Source: Trebonia sp963811335 (GTDB lineage: Bacteria; Actinomycetota; Actinomycetes; Streptosporangiales; Streptosporangiaceae). From it: a stretch of DNA of 64,000 nt. Shown piece by piece: positions 18,458-27,020 of this stretch. A program made the position numbers and the translations under genes. The stretch covers positions 59,329 through 123,328 of the forward strand of contig CAWERB010000024.1 in assembly GCA_963811335.1 (NCBI GenBank), given 5' to 3'. Position 1 is the first letter of the stretch; every line of letters begins with the position of its first letter. A model generated the notes under the pieces. The model saw nothing but the letters and a program-made list of their open reading frames with translations. It made no database searches and was not told where the DNA came from.

Positions 18458-19211
18458 ATGGTTACGGGCATTCCGCATGGGACTACCGCGGACTCCGGAG
18501 GCCCTGGCCGGTCTGGCGGTACCGGAATGGCCTCGCGCCCGGGACCGGCGGCCGGCTGGACCGCCGGGCGTGTCGTCACGCTGGTCATCGGCTCGGTGCT
18601 GGCCCTGATCTCCCTGGGGTTCCTCGGCGGCGGCGGAACCTTGCTGTGGGCCGGCCAGGCGCTGCGCCATGACGGTTTCGTGACAACCAGCACGTCAGCC
18701 TATTCGACCAGCGGATACGCGCTGGCCAGCGACCGCGTCAGCCTGGACTGGGGCCTGCTGCTGACCGGGCTCGTCGGTGACGTGCGGGTGCGGGTCACCC
18801 CCGTCAGCCCCGGCAAGCCTGTGTTCGTCGCGATCGGTCCGGCTGACCGGGTGGCGGCCTACCTGTCCGGGGCGCCGTATGCCACGGTCACCGGCACCGG
18901 GGCAGGCGGCCTTGCCGTCCATGACGGCGCCGGCCGCCCCGCCCCGCCGCTGACGGCCGGGATCTGGGCTGCTCAGGCTACGGGGGCCGGCCCTTCAGGT
19001 GCTGCGGTGGACCGCGCAGGACGGTGACTGGACAGTTGTCGCGATGAACCAAGATGGCTCGGCCGGAGTGACGGTGCGCGCCGACGCGGGCGTTTCCGCT
19101 CCCGGGCTGCTGCGCCTGGCGCTCAAGCTCATCGCCGGCGGGGTCATCCTCGGGGCGCTGTCAGCCGCGCTGATCTGGGTGCCGGCGCGGCTCGCCGCCG
19201 GGGCGCGGTGA
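18458..19211 (+). pseudogene. Membrane protein with two TM helices (one frameshift)
   Basis: The first part (to about 18985) has a Gly/Pro-rich N-terminus, a TM helix (VVTLVIGSVLALISLGFLGG) and an extracytoplasmic beta-like domain (VRVRVTPVSPGKPVFVAIG). The second part (from about 18985, another frame) continues it (LRWTAQDGDWTVVAMNQDGS) to a second TM helix near the C-terminus. Dropping one C from the CCC near 18990 joins them into about 250 aa. The architecture matches a widespread actinobacterial membrane-protein family of unknown function. ATG 18458 has GAGGAG eight bases upstream; GTG 18449 is an alternative. Confidence 0.72.
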
Positions 19212-19287
19212 GCGCCGTGAAGCTGGTGTCGGCCGGCCTCATCCTGGCCGGGGTAATCGGGCGGAACCCGTCCGGCGTGACCCCGCC

Positions 19288-21581
19288 GTGACCGCCGTGC
19301 TTGACCGGGGGCTCACCACGGCGGAGGTTCGCCAGCAGGTGGCGGCCGGCCAGGTGAACACGCCGCCGGCCGCCCCGGGCCGTACCATCGGCCAGATCCT
19401 GCGCGCGAACGTGCTAAGGTTCAACGCGATACTCGGGGCCTTGTTCGTGCTGGTGATGATCGTGGGGCCGCCGCAGGACGCGTTGTTCGGCGTGGTGCTC
19501 GTCGTCAACACGGCCATCGGGACAGCCCAGGAACTGCGGGCCAGGCGGGCGCTTGAACAAGCTGGCCATCGTGACCGCGGCGCACGCGCGGGTGCTGCGC
19601 GCCGGCATGGTCAGCGAGATCCCCAGGGCGAGGTGGTGCTCGACGACCTGCTGGACCTGCGCCGTGGTGACCAGGTGCCCGTGGACGCGGCCGTCTTGCA
19701 GGCGGAGGGCTGAGCTTGATGAGGCCTGCTGACGGTGAGGCGAACCGGCGCAGAAGCCCGGGCGACGGTGCTGTCGGGCAGCTTCGTGGTCGCGGGAACG
19801 GGCTGGCGCGGGTGACCGCCGTGGCCGGTCACTTATGCCGTGCGGCTGCAGGCCAAGCGCGGCGGTTCAGCCTGTCCGCTCGAGCTACAGCAGGGCACGA
19901 ACGAGATCCTGCGCCTGTGACCTGGGTGATGATCCCGCCGGGCTGCTCCTTGTCATCAGCGAGTTCTTCCGCAGCGATTGCCGTTCGCCGAGGCGGTGCG
20001 CGGCTCGGCCGCCGGGGTTGGGGATGGTGCCAGAAGGGCTGCGCTGCTGACCTCCGTCGCGTTCGCCGCCGGGCGCTGCGGCTGGCCCGGCGGGTCCTGG
20101 TCTCCGAACTGGCCGCGATCGAGGGACTCGCGCGGGTCGACGTGCTGTGCACCGACAAGACCGGCACCCTCACCCGCCCGGGAATGCGGCTTGCCGCGAC
20201 TGAGGTGCTCGACAGCCAGCCTGCCGCCCGGATCACCGAGATCCTGGCGGCCATCGCCGCCGCCGACCCGGATCCTAACCCGACCGTGCGGGCCATCGCT
20301 TCCGGCCGCGCCGAAGACCCGGGATGGGCGGTCAAGGCGCGGGTACCGTTCTCCTCCGCGCGTAAGTGGAGCGGTGCTCTCGTTCGCCGGGCACGGCACC
20401 TGGCTGCTCGGCGCGCCCAGCGTCGTCAGCGCTGAGCTGCCCCCCGGCGTCGCGGCGGCCATCGCCTTGCATGAGGCGGAAGGGATGCGCGTCCTGCTGC
20501 TCGCCGGCACCGCCGCCCCGTTGGACGGGGACCGGGTCCCGGCTGCCGCCGAGCCGGCCGCGCTTCTCGTGCTTACCGAGGAACTGCGCGAGGAAGCGGA
20601 ACAGACCGTTCGCTACCTCGACCGGCCAGGGAGTCACGGTCAAGGTGCTGTCCGGCGACGCGCCCCGCGCGGTCGCGGCCATCGCGCGGCGCGCCGGCCT
20701 GCCCGTGACCGGGGAGCCCGTCGACGCGTCCGGGCTGACCGACGAGCAGATGGGAGCGGCGATCGAGCGCCGGCGACGTGTTCGGTCGGGTCGGGCCGTT
20801 CCAGAAGCTCGCCGCCGTCAAGGCGCTGCAGGCCGCCGGGCACGTGGTGGCGATGATCGGGGACGGGGTCAACGACGTGCAGGCACTGAAGCAGGCCGAC
20901 CTCGGCATCGCCATGGGATCGGGCAGCGACGCCAGCCGTTCCGTCGCCCGGGTCGTGCTGCTGGACGGCACCTTCGCCGCCATCCCCCAGCTGCTGGCCG
21001 AGGCGCGCCGGGTCATCGCCAACATCGAGCGGGTGGCCGGGCTGTTCGTCACCAAGACCGTGTACGCGGCGGTCATCGCGGTCGTCATAGGCGTCGCCGC
21101 CGTTCCTTTCCCGTTCTACCCCCGGCACCTGACCATCGTCAGCACCCTGGCCATCGGCGTGCCCGGCTTCCTCCTCGCGCTGGCCGCCGGCGCCCCGCTG
21201 GCCCGGCTAGGTTTCGCCCGGCGGGTACTCGCCTTCACCATTCCGGCCGGGATCGCCGCCGCGGCGGCCACGCTCGGCAGCTATGCACTGGCCCGCGCGC
21301 TGGACGACGTCAGCCCGGAGGCGGCCCGCACCGCCGCGATGCTGGCCCTGCTCGCCGTTAGCCTGTGGATCCTTGGCATCGTCGCCGGCCGGGCGGCATG
21401 GCGACTCGCGCTCGTCCCCGCCATGGCTGCGTTCGTCGTGCCGCTGCTCGCCATCCCCCAGGCCCGTGCCACCTTCGCCGTGCAGCTCCCGCCCGTCGGC
21501 GTCCTGTTCCAGGTCGCCGGGATCGTGATTGGCGCCATCGCCGGGCTCACCGTGTGGCGCCGCCTGCGGCCGTCCCGCTAG
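19288..21581 (+). pseudogene. P-type ATPase (CtpE-like), heavily frameshifted
   Basis: Pieces of one P-type ATPase follow in order in alternating frames: an N-terminal domain (GLTTAEVRQQVAAGQVN), part of the actuator domain (EVVLDDLLDLRRGDQVPVDA), the phosphorylation site CTDKTGTLT at about 20150, a nucleotide domain, a hinge with MIGDGVNDVQALKQADLGIA at about 20850, and an intact C-terminal membrane domain (20778-21581). At least five frame switches are needed, and the region between the actuator domain and DKTGT is poorly conserved. Unlike the ATPase at 15.1 kb this looks genuinely decayed. It sits 76 bp after the membrane protein gene, and no own promoter is evident. Confidence 0.8.
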
Positions 21582-21615
21582 CGGCGGCGCCCGCGGGCCG
21601 TCCCGCCGTCCCGCC

Positions 21616-21666
21616 GCGGGCAGGCCGCGCGGGCAGGCCCGCGGGCAGGCCGCGCGGGCAGGGCCG
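21616..21666. repeat. Short GC-rich tandem repeat
   Basis: Four copies of GCGGGCAGG at 21616, 21629, 21641 and 21654 (period 12-13 bp) in the gap after the ATPase pseudogene, directly before the 103-bp AT-rich element. Confidence 0.75.
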
Positions 21667-21676
21667 CGCCCGCGGG

Positions 21677-21779
21677 TTTACCGGTAAACATCTCACAACG
21701 AGTAAAGAAAAGACGTTCCGAACGTCTTTTCTTTACATCCGGTGAAAAGTTTACCTGATGCGAAAAATTTACTGGTAAC
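21677..21779 (+). repeat. 103-bp palindromic element, copy 1
   Basis: Non-coding, strikingly AT-rich for this genome. Order: TTTACCGGTAAA (21677-21688, inside a 14-bp palindrome 21676-21689), then TCACAA, then a perfect 17-bp inverted repeat GTAAAGAAAAGACGTTC / complement (21702-21718 and 21720-21736), then GGTGAAAAGTTTACC (21741-21755), then TTTACTGGTAAC (21768-21779). Its two ends match those of 37253-37355 read in reverse complement, with the same total length, while the 42-bp centres differ. It lies between convergent genes, so it is not a simple promoter operator. Confidence 0.75.
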
Positions 21780-21912
21780 GCTGTTGCCTGGGGGGCGCGT
21801 GGTAAGCCTGCGCCGTCCCGGACGCGATCGGAGCGTTCGCCACCGACCGGTACCCGCCGTTCAGCCTCGGCCGGCGGGGCTTCCTGCGTCTCTGCCCGCC
21901 GCGCGGCCTGCC

Positions 21913-22829
21913 TCAGCCGGTGAGCGCGTCCAGGGTGACGAACGAGTAGCCCTTAGCGCGCAGTCCGCTGATCACCGCCGGCAGTGCGTCGGCGTCGAAC
22001 GTGGTGTGATCGTCGGGGTTGGACCCGACGTGCATGAGGACGATCTCGCCTGGCTGGGCCGCGGCCAGCACCCGGGAGGTCACCACCGCGGCGGTGATGT
22101 GCCCCGCGGTCCCTTCCCAGCCGAGGGTGTCGACCGTCCACCGGACCGGCACGTACCCGGCCTGGTTGGCGATCGCGATGACGTGGGCACTGGCGTCACC
22201 GAACGGGAAGCGGAACAGCGGCGCCGGGTTCTTGCCGGTCACCGCGGCGATCTGTGCCGCACCGCCGAGAATCTCCTGCCGCACCGCGGCGTCGCTGAGC
22301 TGGGTGAGATGGGGGTGGCTGACCGTGTGGTCACCGATGCGGAAGCCTGCCGCGGCGATCGACCGGGCGGCGGCCGGGAAGTCGCGAACGAAGTTCCCGG
22401 TCAGGTAGAAGGTAGCGGGGATGCCCTCTCGCCGCAGCGTTGCCAGGATCGACGGGACGCCGTCGGCGTTGGCGCCCGCGTCAAAGGTCAGCGCGACCAC
22501 GGGCCGGCTGGTGGGGATGACGGTCCAGTCCTTCCCGGCAAGCCGGCCGGTTACCGGGCGGGTGCCGGGGCCGGCCTGGTGGCGGATGCCGTGGCGCTGC
22601 CAGCGGGCGAGGAAGGCGTGTTCCCAGGGGACGACGGAGGGGTCGCGGGTACCGTGGCGGGCGGCCGAGACGTCGGGCTCGATACCGACGGCGCCGCGGT
22701 GGGCGTCACCGGCGTCGTGGCCCCCTGCGTCGGGGTCGTCTGCCTGACGGACTGCGCGCCGCCGCAGGCGGCCAGGCCGACCACCGCGGCGGCGGCCACG
22801 GCACGACGCACGACCAGAACTCTGCTCAT
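21913..22829 (-). CDS. Polysaccharide deacetylase lipoprotein (NodB domain), one frameshift
   Basis: The N-terminal part, from ATG 22829, is a lipoprotein signal (AAAAVVGLAACGG) plus a Thr/Pro/Ser-rich linker. After a frame change near 22545-22580 (one base apparently missing) comes the NodB homology domain: TFDAGAN, HTVSHPHL (metal-binding His pair), RFPFGD, WTVDTLGW and LMHVGS. It would de-N-acetylate extracytoplasmic glycans, either peptidoglycan or an exopolysaccharide. The catalytic domain alone (21913-22500) is an open frame with a GTG start. A pair of DevR-type boxes lies 81-117 bp upstream of the lipoprotein start. Confidence 0.82.
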
Positions 22830-22909
22830 GCTTTCACCTTGCACCGCGTCCCGCCCGCCGGCCGCGGTCTTACGTCCTCTTTCTGGTACTGCCCTGACGT
22901 GGCCGGCCA

Positions 22910-22946
22910 GGGCGGTTCGGCCCTGTGCGCCCGGGACGCAGGCCCC
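22910..22946. promoter_or_regulatory. Tandem DevR-type boxes (deacetylase promoter side)
   Basis: 22910-22923 GGGCGGTTCGGCCC (7/8) and 22933-22946 GGGACGCAGGCCCC (8/8), centres 23 bp apart, between the divergent deacetylase (minus) and arsR (plus) genes. Which gene responds cannot be told from sequence. Confidence 0.55.
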
Positions 22947-23029
22947 CTCGAAGGGATGACGGACGGCACGGTAAGCCGCCTTGCCGCCCACGGCGGCACC
23001 TGCCTGCTCCGGTGGGTCTTGCGGCCGAA

Positions 23030-23051
23030 CATATCCATGAGTATCAATATG
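23030..23051. promoter_or_regulatory. Inverted repeat before arsR, possible autoregulatory operator
   Basis: CATAT at 23030-23034 and ATATG at 23047-23051 flank an AT-rich core that ends just before the ribosome site of the ArsR gene. AT-rich inverted repeats in this position are typical ArsR/SmtB operators. Confidence 0.4.
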
Positions 23052-23068
23052 TATGGGAGGTGGATGTG

Positions 23069-23431
23069 ATGAGCGTCCGGGAACCGCCGACGGTCACTCA
23101 GCCGCGTGTCCAGGCATGCTGTGCGCCCATCGGCGAGCAGCGCCTGCCGGCGGGCGCCGCCGGGCTGCTGGCCCGCCAGTTCGCGGCGCTGGCCGACCCG
23201 GTGCGGCTGCGGATCCTGTCGGCACTGGCCACCGCGCCCGGTGGCGCGATCTGCGCGTGCAACCTGGTCGAGCCGATCGGCAAGAGCCAGCCGGACGTCT
23301 CCCATCACCTGAAGGTCCTGAAGGCGGCCGGGCTGGTCACGGCGCAGCGCGACGGCAAGAACATCTGGTACGCCGTCGTGCCAGCCGCCCTCGATGCCCT
23401 GCGTGAGGTTCTGTCCGTGCCCGCCAGCTGA
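23069..23431 (+). CDS. ArsR/SmtB-family metalloregulator
   Basis: 120 aa winged helix: FAALADPVRLRILSAL, then the metal-site motif ICACNL (CxC), then recognition helix SQPDVSHHLKVLKAAGLV. An extra Cys pair (ACCAP) lies near the N-terminus. Cys-rich sensing sites of this kind bind As(III)/Sb(III) or soft metals. ATG 23069 is preceded by GGGAGG; the longer upstream frame has no supporting signal. The permease 25 bp downstream is its likely target, forming a small resistance unit. Confidence 0.9.
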   Translation: MSVREPPTVTQPRVQACCAPIGEQRLPAGAAGLLARQFAALADPVRLRILSALATAPGGAICACNLVEPIGKSQPDVSHHLKVLKAAGLVTAQRDGKNIWYAVVPAALDALREVLSVPAS

Positions 23432-23456
23432 CGGCACGGCGCTGGAGGTGAGTGTG

Positions 23457-24439
23457 GTGGCTTGGATGACCGATCTGCTCGGCCGGGTCACCGGAGATGT
23501 CTGGTCGACGATGGCGGCCGACTGGCCCTATTTGCTGCTGTCCATCATCGCCGCGGCCATGGTGCCCGTGTTACGTCGGAACCGCCCGGCTAAGCGGCTG
23601 GCTGTCCCGGCGGCGCTGGCTGGCCATCGGTGCCGCGGTCTTGCTCGCGACGCTGACCCCGTTCTGCTCGTGCGGGACCACGGCGATCGTGCTCGGCATG
23701 CTCGCCACCCGCACCCCATGGGCGCCGATCGTGGCCTTCATGGTCGCTTCTCCGCTGACCAGCCCGGAGGAGCTGCTGCTCAGTGCCGGGCTGTTCGGCT
23801 GGCCGTTCGCGCTGATCTTCTTCGCCGGCACCATCGCGCTCGGCTTCGCGGCCGGCGGGGTGACCAGCCTGCTCGAACGCACCCGATGGCTCTGCTGCCA
23901 GGCCCGGATGCGCCGCGACGAGTGCCCGCGCGCGACTTGCCCCGCGCCCGGCGGCGCCCCGGCTCCGGCTCCCGGCGGCCGCAGGCGGCGGCGCCGGGCC
24001 GGGCGCCCGCACCGGGATCGCCGCTCGCCTGCGCCTGCCGGAACTCGCCCGCCAACTGCGCGGTCCCGGTCTCCGGCTGGCCCTGTACTTCCTCGGCTAC
24101 ACCGCCATCGGGTACCTGCTCATCGAACTGCTGCCGACCGGGTTCCTGACCAGCCTGCTCAGCGGGCATTCGCCTGCCTCGATCGCGTTCGCGGCCGTCC
24201 TGGGCATCCCCGTCTATATCACCACCGAGGCCTCGCTGCCGATGGTCGCGGCGCTCATCCACGGCGGCCTTGGCCTTGGCCCGGCGATGGCATTCCTGGT
24301 CACCGGGGCCGGCACCAGCATCGGCGCGATCACTGGCGCCTTCGTCATCGCCCGCGCCCGGGTCATCGCCCTCGTCGTCGCGCTGCTATTCACCGGCGCC
24401 CTGGTCCTCGGCGGACTGGCCGGCGCTGTCCTCGGCTGA
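23457..24439 (+). pseudogene. ArsP/DUF318-type permease, two frameshifts
   Basis: Eight-TM-type permease in three frames. The N-terminus (MTDLLGRVTGDVWSTMAADW and first TM) is followed, after a +1 switch near 23585, by ATLTPFCSCGTTAIVLG, the conserved Cys pair of ArsP-like permeases that efflux organoarsenicals. After a second +1 switch near 24005 come the C-terminal TMs (YFLGYTAIGYLLIELLPTGF to the end). Start GTG 23457 has GGAGG eight bases upstream. Each switch is fixed by removing one base, so the gene may be functional in reality. It belongs with the ArsR gene just upstream. Confidence 0.78.
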
Positions 24440-24486
24440 CCAGCGCTGCCTGCGGTGTGGCCGGCAGGCCACGGACCACGACGGCG

Positions 24487-25839
24487 TCAGCGGTAGAGCG
24501 GGCTCGCGGCTTCGCGGGCCGCCTGCTCGGCCTCGGCGATGACATCGACCTTGGCTGAGATCTCCTCCAGGGTCCGGCCGGCGGGCTCGGGCAAGATGAG
24601 GGTAAGCAGCGCGCCGAGTACCGAGATCCCGGCGGTGAGGAGGAGGGTGCCGCGCAGGCCGAGGGTGCCCTGGAGGAAGGGGAAGAGGAAGACGCCGATG
24701 AACGCGCCGAGCTTGCCGACCCCGGCGGAGATGCCGTGGCCGGTGGCGCGCAGGCGGGTGGGGAACAGTTCGCCGGGCAGGACGAAGGTGGTCATGTTCG
24801 GGCCGAACTCAGTGAAGAAGTAGCTGATCCCGTAGGCGAGCAGGAACGGGACGACGGCCGTGGTCATGCCGGGGACCAGGCCGATGACGGCGAAGCAGGC
24901 ACCCATCAGGGCAAAGCCGACGAGCTGGAGCTTGCGGTGCCCGATCCGGTCGATCCGCGCGATCGCCAGGACGTAGCCGGGCACGGCGGCGACGGCGAAG
25001 ATCGCGAGCTCGATGGCGATCGCCGTCGTCTGGGAAGCGCGCGGCGAGATGAGGGCGAGGATCTGCGGGGTGGAGATCGTGTTGCCGTAGTAGGCGTAGT
25101 CGAGGAGGAACCAGCAGCCCGCGGTGCCGACGAGCGTCGCGAGGAGCGTCCTGCTCGTCAGGAGCTCCGCCGCGCTTGGTCGCGCGCCGGGCGGCCGGGG
25201 CCGCTGGACCTGGTACCGGGGCGGCTCGGGCACCGTGCGGCGCAGCCAGAGCGCGGCGACCGCGGGAATGGCGCCGAGGCCGAGCAGCAGGCGCCAGGTC
25301 AGCTCCGGGCCGGCGCCGCCGCCCAGCAGGGCCAGGGCGGTCAGGGGTCCGATGATGAGGCCGATCGCCTGGGCTGAGAAGACCAGCCCGACCATCCGCC
25401 CGCGGCTGCTGTGATGGGAGTACTCGCTCATCAGCACGGCGCTGACCGGGTAGTCGCCGCCAACGCCGAGCCCGAGCAGGAACCGGAACATGACCAGCGT
25501 CGCCAGGTTCGGCGACAGTGCCGAGCCAATCGCCGCGAGGACCATGATCGCGGCGGAGATCCAGTACGCGCGGGTGCGGCCGATCTTGTCGGCGAGCCGC
25601 CCGAAGACCGTGGCGCCGAGGAAGGCCGCGCCCAGCATGACGGCATTGAGCAGCGCCAGATCGTCGGCATCGAGGTGCCACTGGCCCTTCAGCAGGGTGG
25701 AGACGATGCCTATCGCGAACAGGTCATAGGCGTCGGTGAAGAACCCGATGCCGGACACCAGCAGCGCACGCCTGCGCAGGCCCTGCAGCGCCGCCGCCAT
25801 GGGCGATCCCGTCGGGGGCTCCGGCACTGGCGTTCCCAT
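24487..25839 (-). CDS. MFS transporter (sugar/phosphate-symporter-like)
   Basis: About 450 aa, 12 TM helices. GFFTDAYDLFAIGIVSTLL at the N-terminus is the PHS/sugar-porter entry signature; the loop GRLADKIGRTR and LGLGVGGDYPVSAVLMSEYS fit. No substrate can be assigned; phosphate or aromatic/organic acids are family options. ATG 25839 has GGAGA upstream; ATG 25890 is a longer alternative. It is a monocistronic unit divergent from the zinc-ribbon gene. Confidence 0.88.
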   Translation of the reverse strand: MGTPVPEPPTGSPMAAALQGLRRRALLVSGIGFFTDAYDLFAIGIVSTLLKGQWHLDADDLALLNAVMLGAAFLGATVFGRLADKIGRTRAYWISAAIMVLAAIGSALSPNLATLVMFRFLLGLGVGGDYPVSAVLMSEYSHHSSRGRMVGLVFSAQAIGLIIGPLTALALLGGGAGPELTWRLLLGLGAIPAVAALWLRRTVPEPPRYQVQRPRPPGARPSAAELLTSRTLLATLVGTAGCWFLLDYAYYGNTISTPQILALISPRASQTTAIAIELAIFAVAAVPGYVLAIARIDRIGHRKLQLVGFALMGACFAVIGLVPGMTTAVVPFLLAYGISYFFTEFGPNMTTFVLPGELFPTRLRATGHGISAGVGKLGAFIGVFLFPFLQGTLGLRGTLLLTAGISVLGALLTLILPEPAGRTLEEISAKVDVIAEAEQAAREAASPLYR

Positions 25840-26017
25840 CTGTCTCCGGAAGCTCAGCTGGCCGCTCCGGTCGGCCAGGCATGCTCGCATCCAGTGAACA
25901 ATTTATGTACCCGAGAGGACGTTGCACCAGCTCATAGGTAAACAAAGAGTGAACGACAGGCGAATTTGCTACATTTGCCGCTGATCTGGCGGTAACTGTC
26001 ACAGATATGATTGCCCT

Positions 26018-26710
26018 GTGCTAGAGGTCCGGGAGTGCGCTCGGTGCGGGCAGGAGTTTATCCCTGCTCGCGAGCACGCCCGTTTCTGCTCGGCCCGCTG
26101 CCGGATGGTGTGGAACGACGAGCACGCCGGCGTGGCCGCGGCGCCCGCCGCGGCCATCGACTGGTCCGTCGCCGCCATGACCGAGGCCGCCGCCCGGCTC
26201 TCTTCTTCCCGGTCCTGGGACCTGCTTCACCTCTCCGAGGCCGTGAGCGACGCGATCTGGTGGGTTACGCTGATCGACGCCACCCTCGTCCGTTACCACC
26301 CACGGAACTACGAGGGCGCGCTGGCCGACAGGAGCGCCAGGCGCCGGGAGACCGAGAAGACCCTCGAGGGGCTGCGCTACGTCCGCAACCAGCTCGGCCG
26401 GTCCGCCGACCCCGCCAGCTTCATCCAGCCCGCCTCCGGTGACCTCGCGGGACGGTGGGTCTGGCGCCCGCTGCCCAAGCCAGACCTGGCCAACCTCGGG
26501 CCGCGGGCACGGAGATGGGAGCTGGACCGGTACCGCGCCTATCAAGAGCGCCTAGCCGGGCACGACATCACGGAAACGTTCACCTGGTGCGCCGAGTTCC
26601 TCACCCTTGCGGCCAGCCTTGCCGGGGATGCCGGCATCCCCGGAGCCGGAGACGGCGAGCCCGGCCTGCACCCCGCCGGAACGGACCACTGGCGCGCTCA
26701 GTCCCCGTAA
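26018..26710 (+). CDS. Hypothetical protein with N-terminal zinc ribbon
   Basis: 230 aa. Residues 7-30 contain CARCGQEF...FCSARCRMVWN, a CxxC...CxxxC FCS/MYM-like zinc finger. The rest is predominantly helical with no recognised domain and a Gly/Pro-rich tail. No neighbour suggests a pathway. An AT-rich promoter-like stretch precedes it (25890-26015). Confidence 0.75.
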   Translation: MLEVRECARCGQEFIPAREHARFCSARCRMVWNDEHAGVAAAPAAAIDWSVAAMTEAAARLSSSRSWDLLHLSEAVSDAIWWVTLIDATLVRYHPRNYEGALADRSARRRETEKTLEGLRYVRNQLGRSADPASFIQPASGDLAGRWVWRPLPKPDLANLGPRARRWELDRYRAYQERLAGHDITETFTWCAEFLTLAASLAGDAGIPGAGDGEPGLHPAGTDHWRAQSP

Positions 26711-26782
26711 CACGGTGATGACGACCTTGCCGCTGGCGTGTCCTTGGTCAAGGTAGCGGGTAGCCTCCTCACTCCGGCCGTA
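26708..26782 (-). pseudogene. Remnant of a medium-chain dehydrogenase/quinone reductase C-terminus
   Basis: Minus-strand translation reads YGRSEEATRYLDQGHASGKV followed by VITV, which matches the very end of zinc-type quinone oxidoreductases (family end: YLxxGHAxGKVVITV). Only about 25 codons remain, squeezed between the zinc-ribbon gene and the GT2 gene tail. Confidence 0.55.
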
Positions 26783-27020
26783 GGGAGACGCTCGCGGGTG
26801 CGGCGTTCGCGGGTGCGGCGTTCGCGGGTGCGTTCGCGGGCGCGGCGTTCGCGGGCGGCGCCGTGGTGGCGGTCGCGGAGGTCGACGTTGGGGAGACTGG
26901 CGGGGATGTCGTGACGGTCGGCGTCTCGGCGGCGGTGGGCGAGGTCGTGACGGTCGGGGTCGCCGTGTCCGTGGGCGTTACGGTCGGGGTCGCCGTGGCC
27001 GTCGGTGTTACCGTCGGGGT
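26769..27020 (-). other. Out-of-frame Thr/Pro/Ala-rich tail of the GT2 gene, with DNA repeats
   Basis: In a frame different from the end of the GT2 gene, the minus strand encodes a Thr/Pro-rich then Ala/Pro-rich tail (TPTVTPTATATPTVTPTD; APANAAPANAAP) ending at 26769. It reads naturally as a continuation of the GT2 C-terminus (TTTTPAPTAT) after a one-base change near 27015-27025. The DNA is repetitive: variants of gttacggtcggggtcgcc around 26910-27025, and gcgttcgcgggtgcg repeats around 26800-26862. Such repeats readily gain or lose bases. Confidence 0.55.

Noticed and set aside
25930..25960. GGTAAAC followed by AGTGAAC between the MFS and zinc-ribbon genes
   Set aside because: Only a 7-bp match to the 103-bp element; no palindromic ends or second half.
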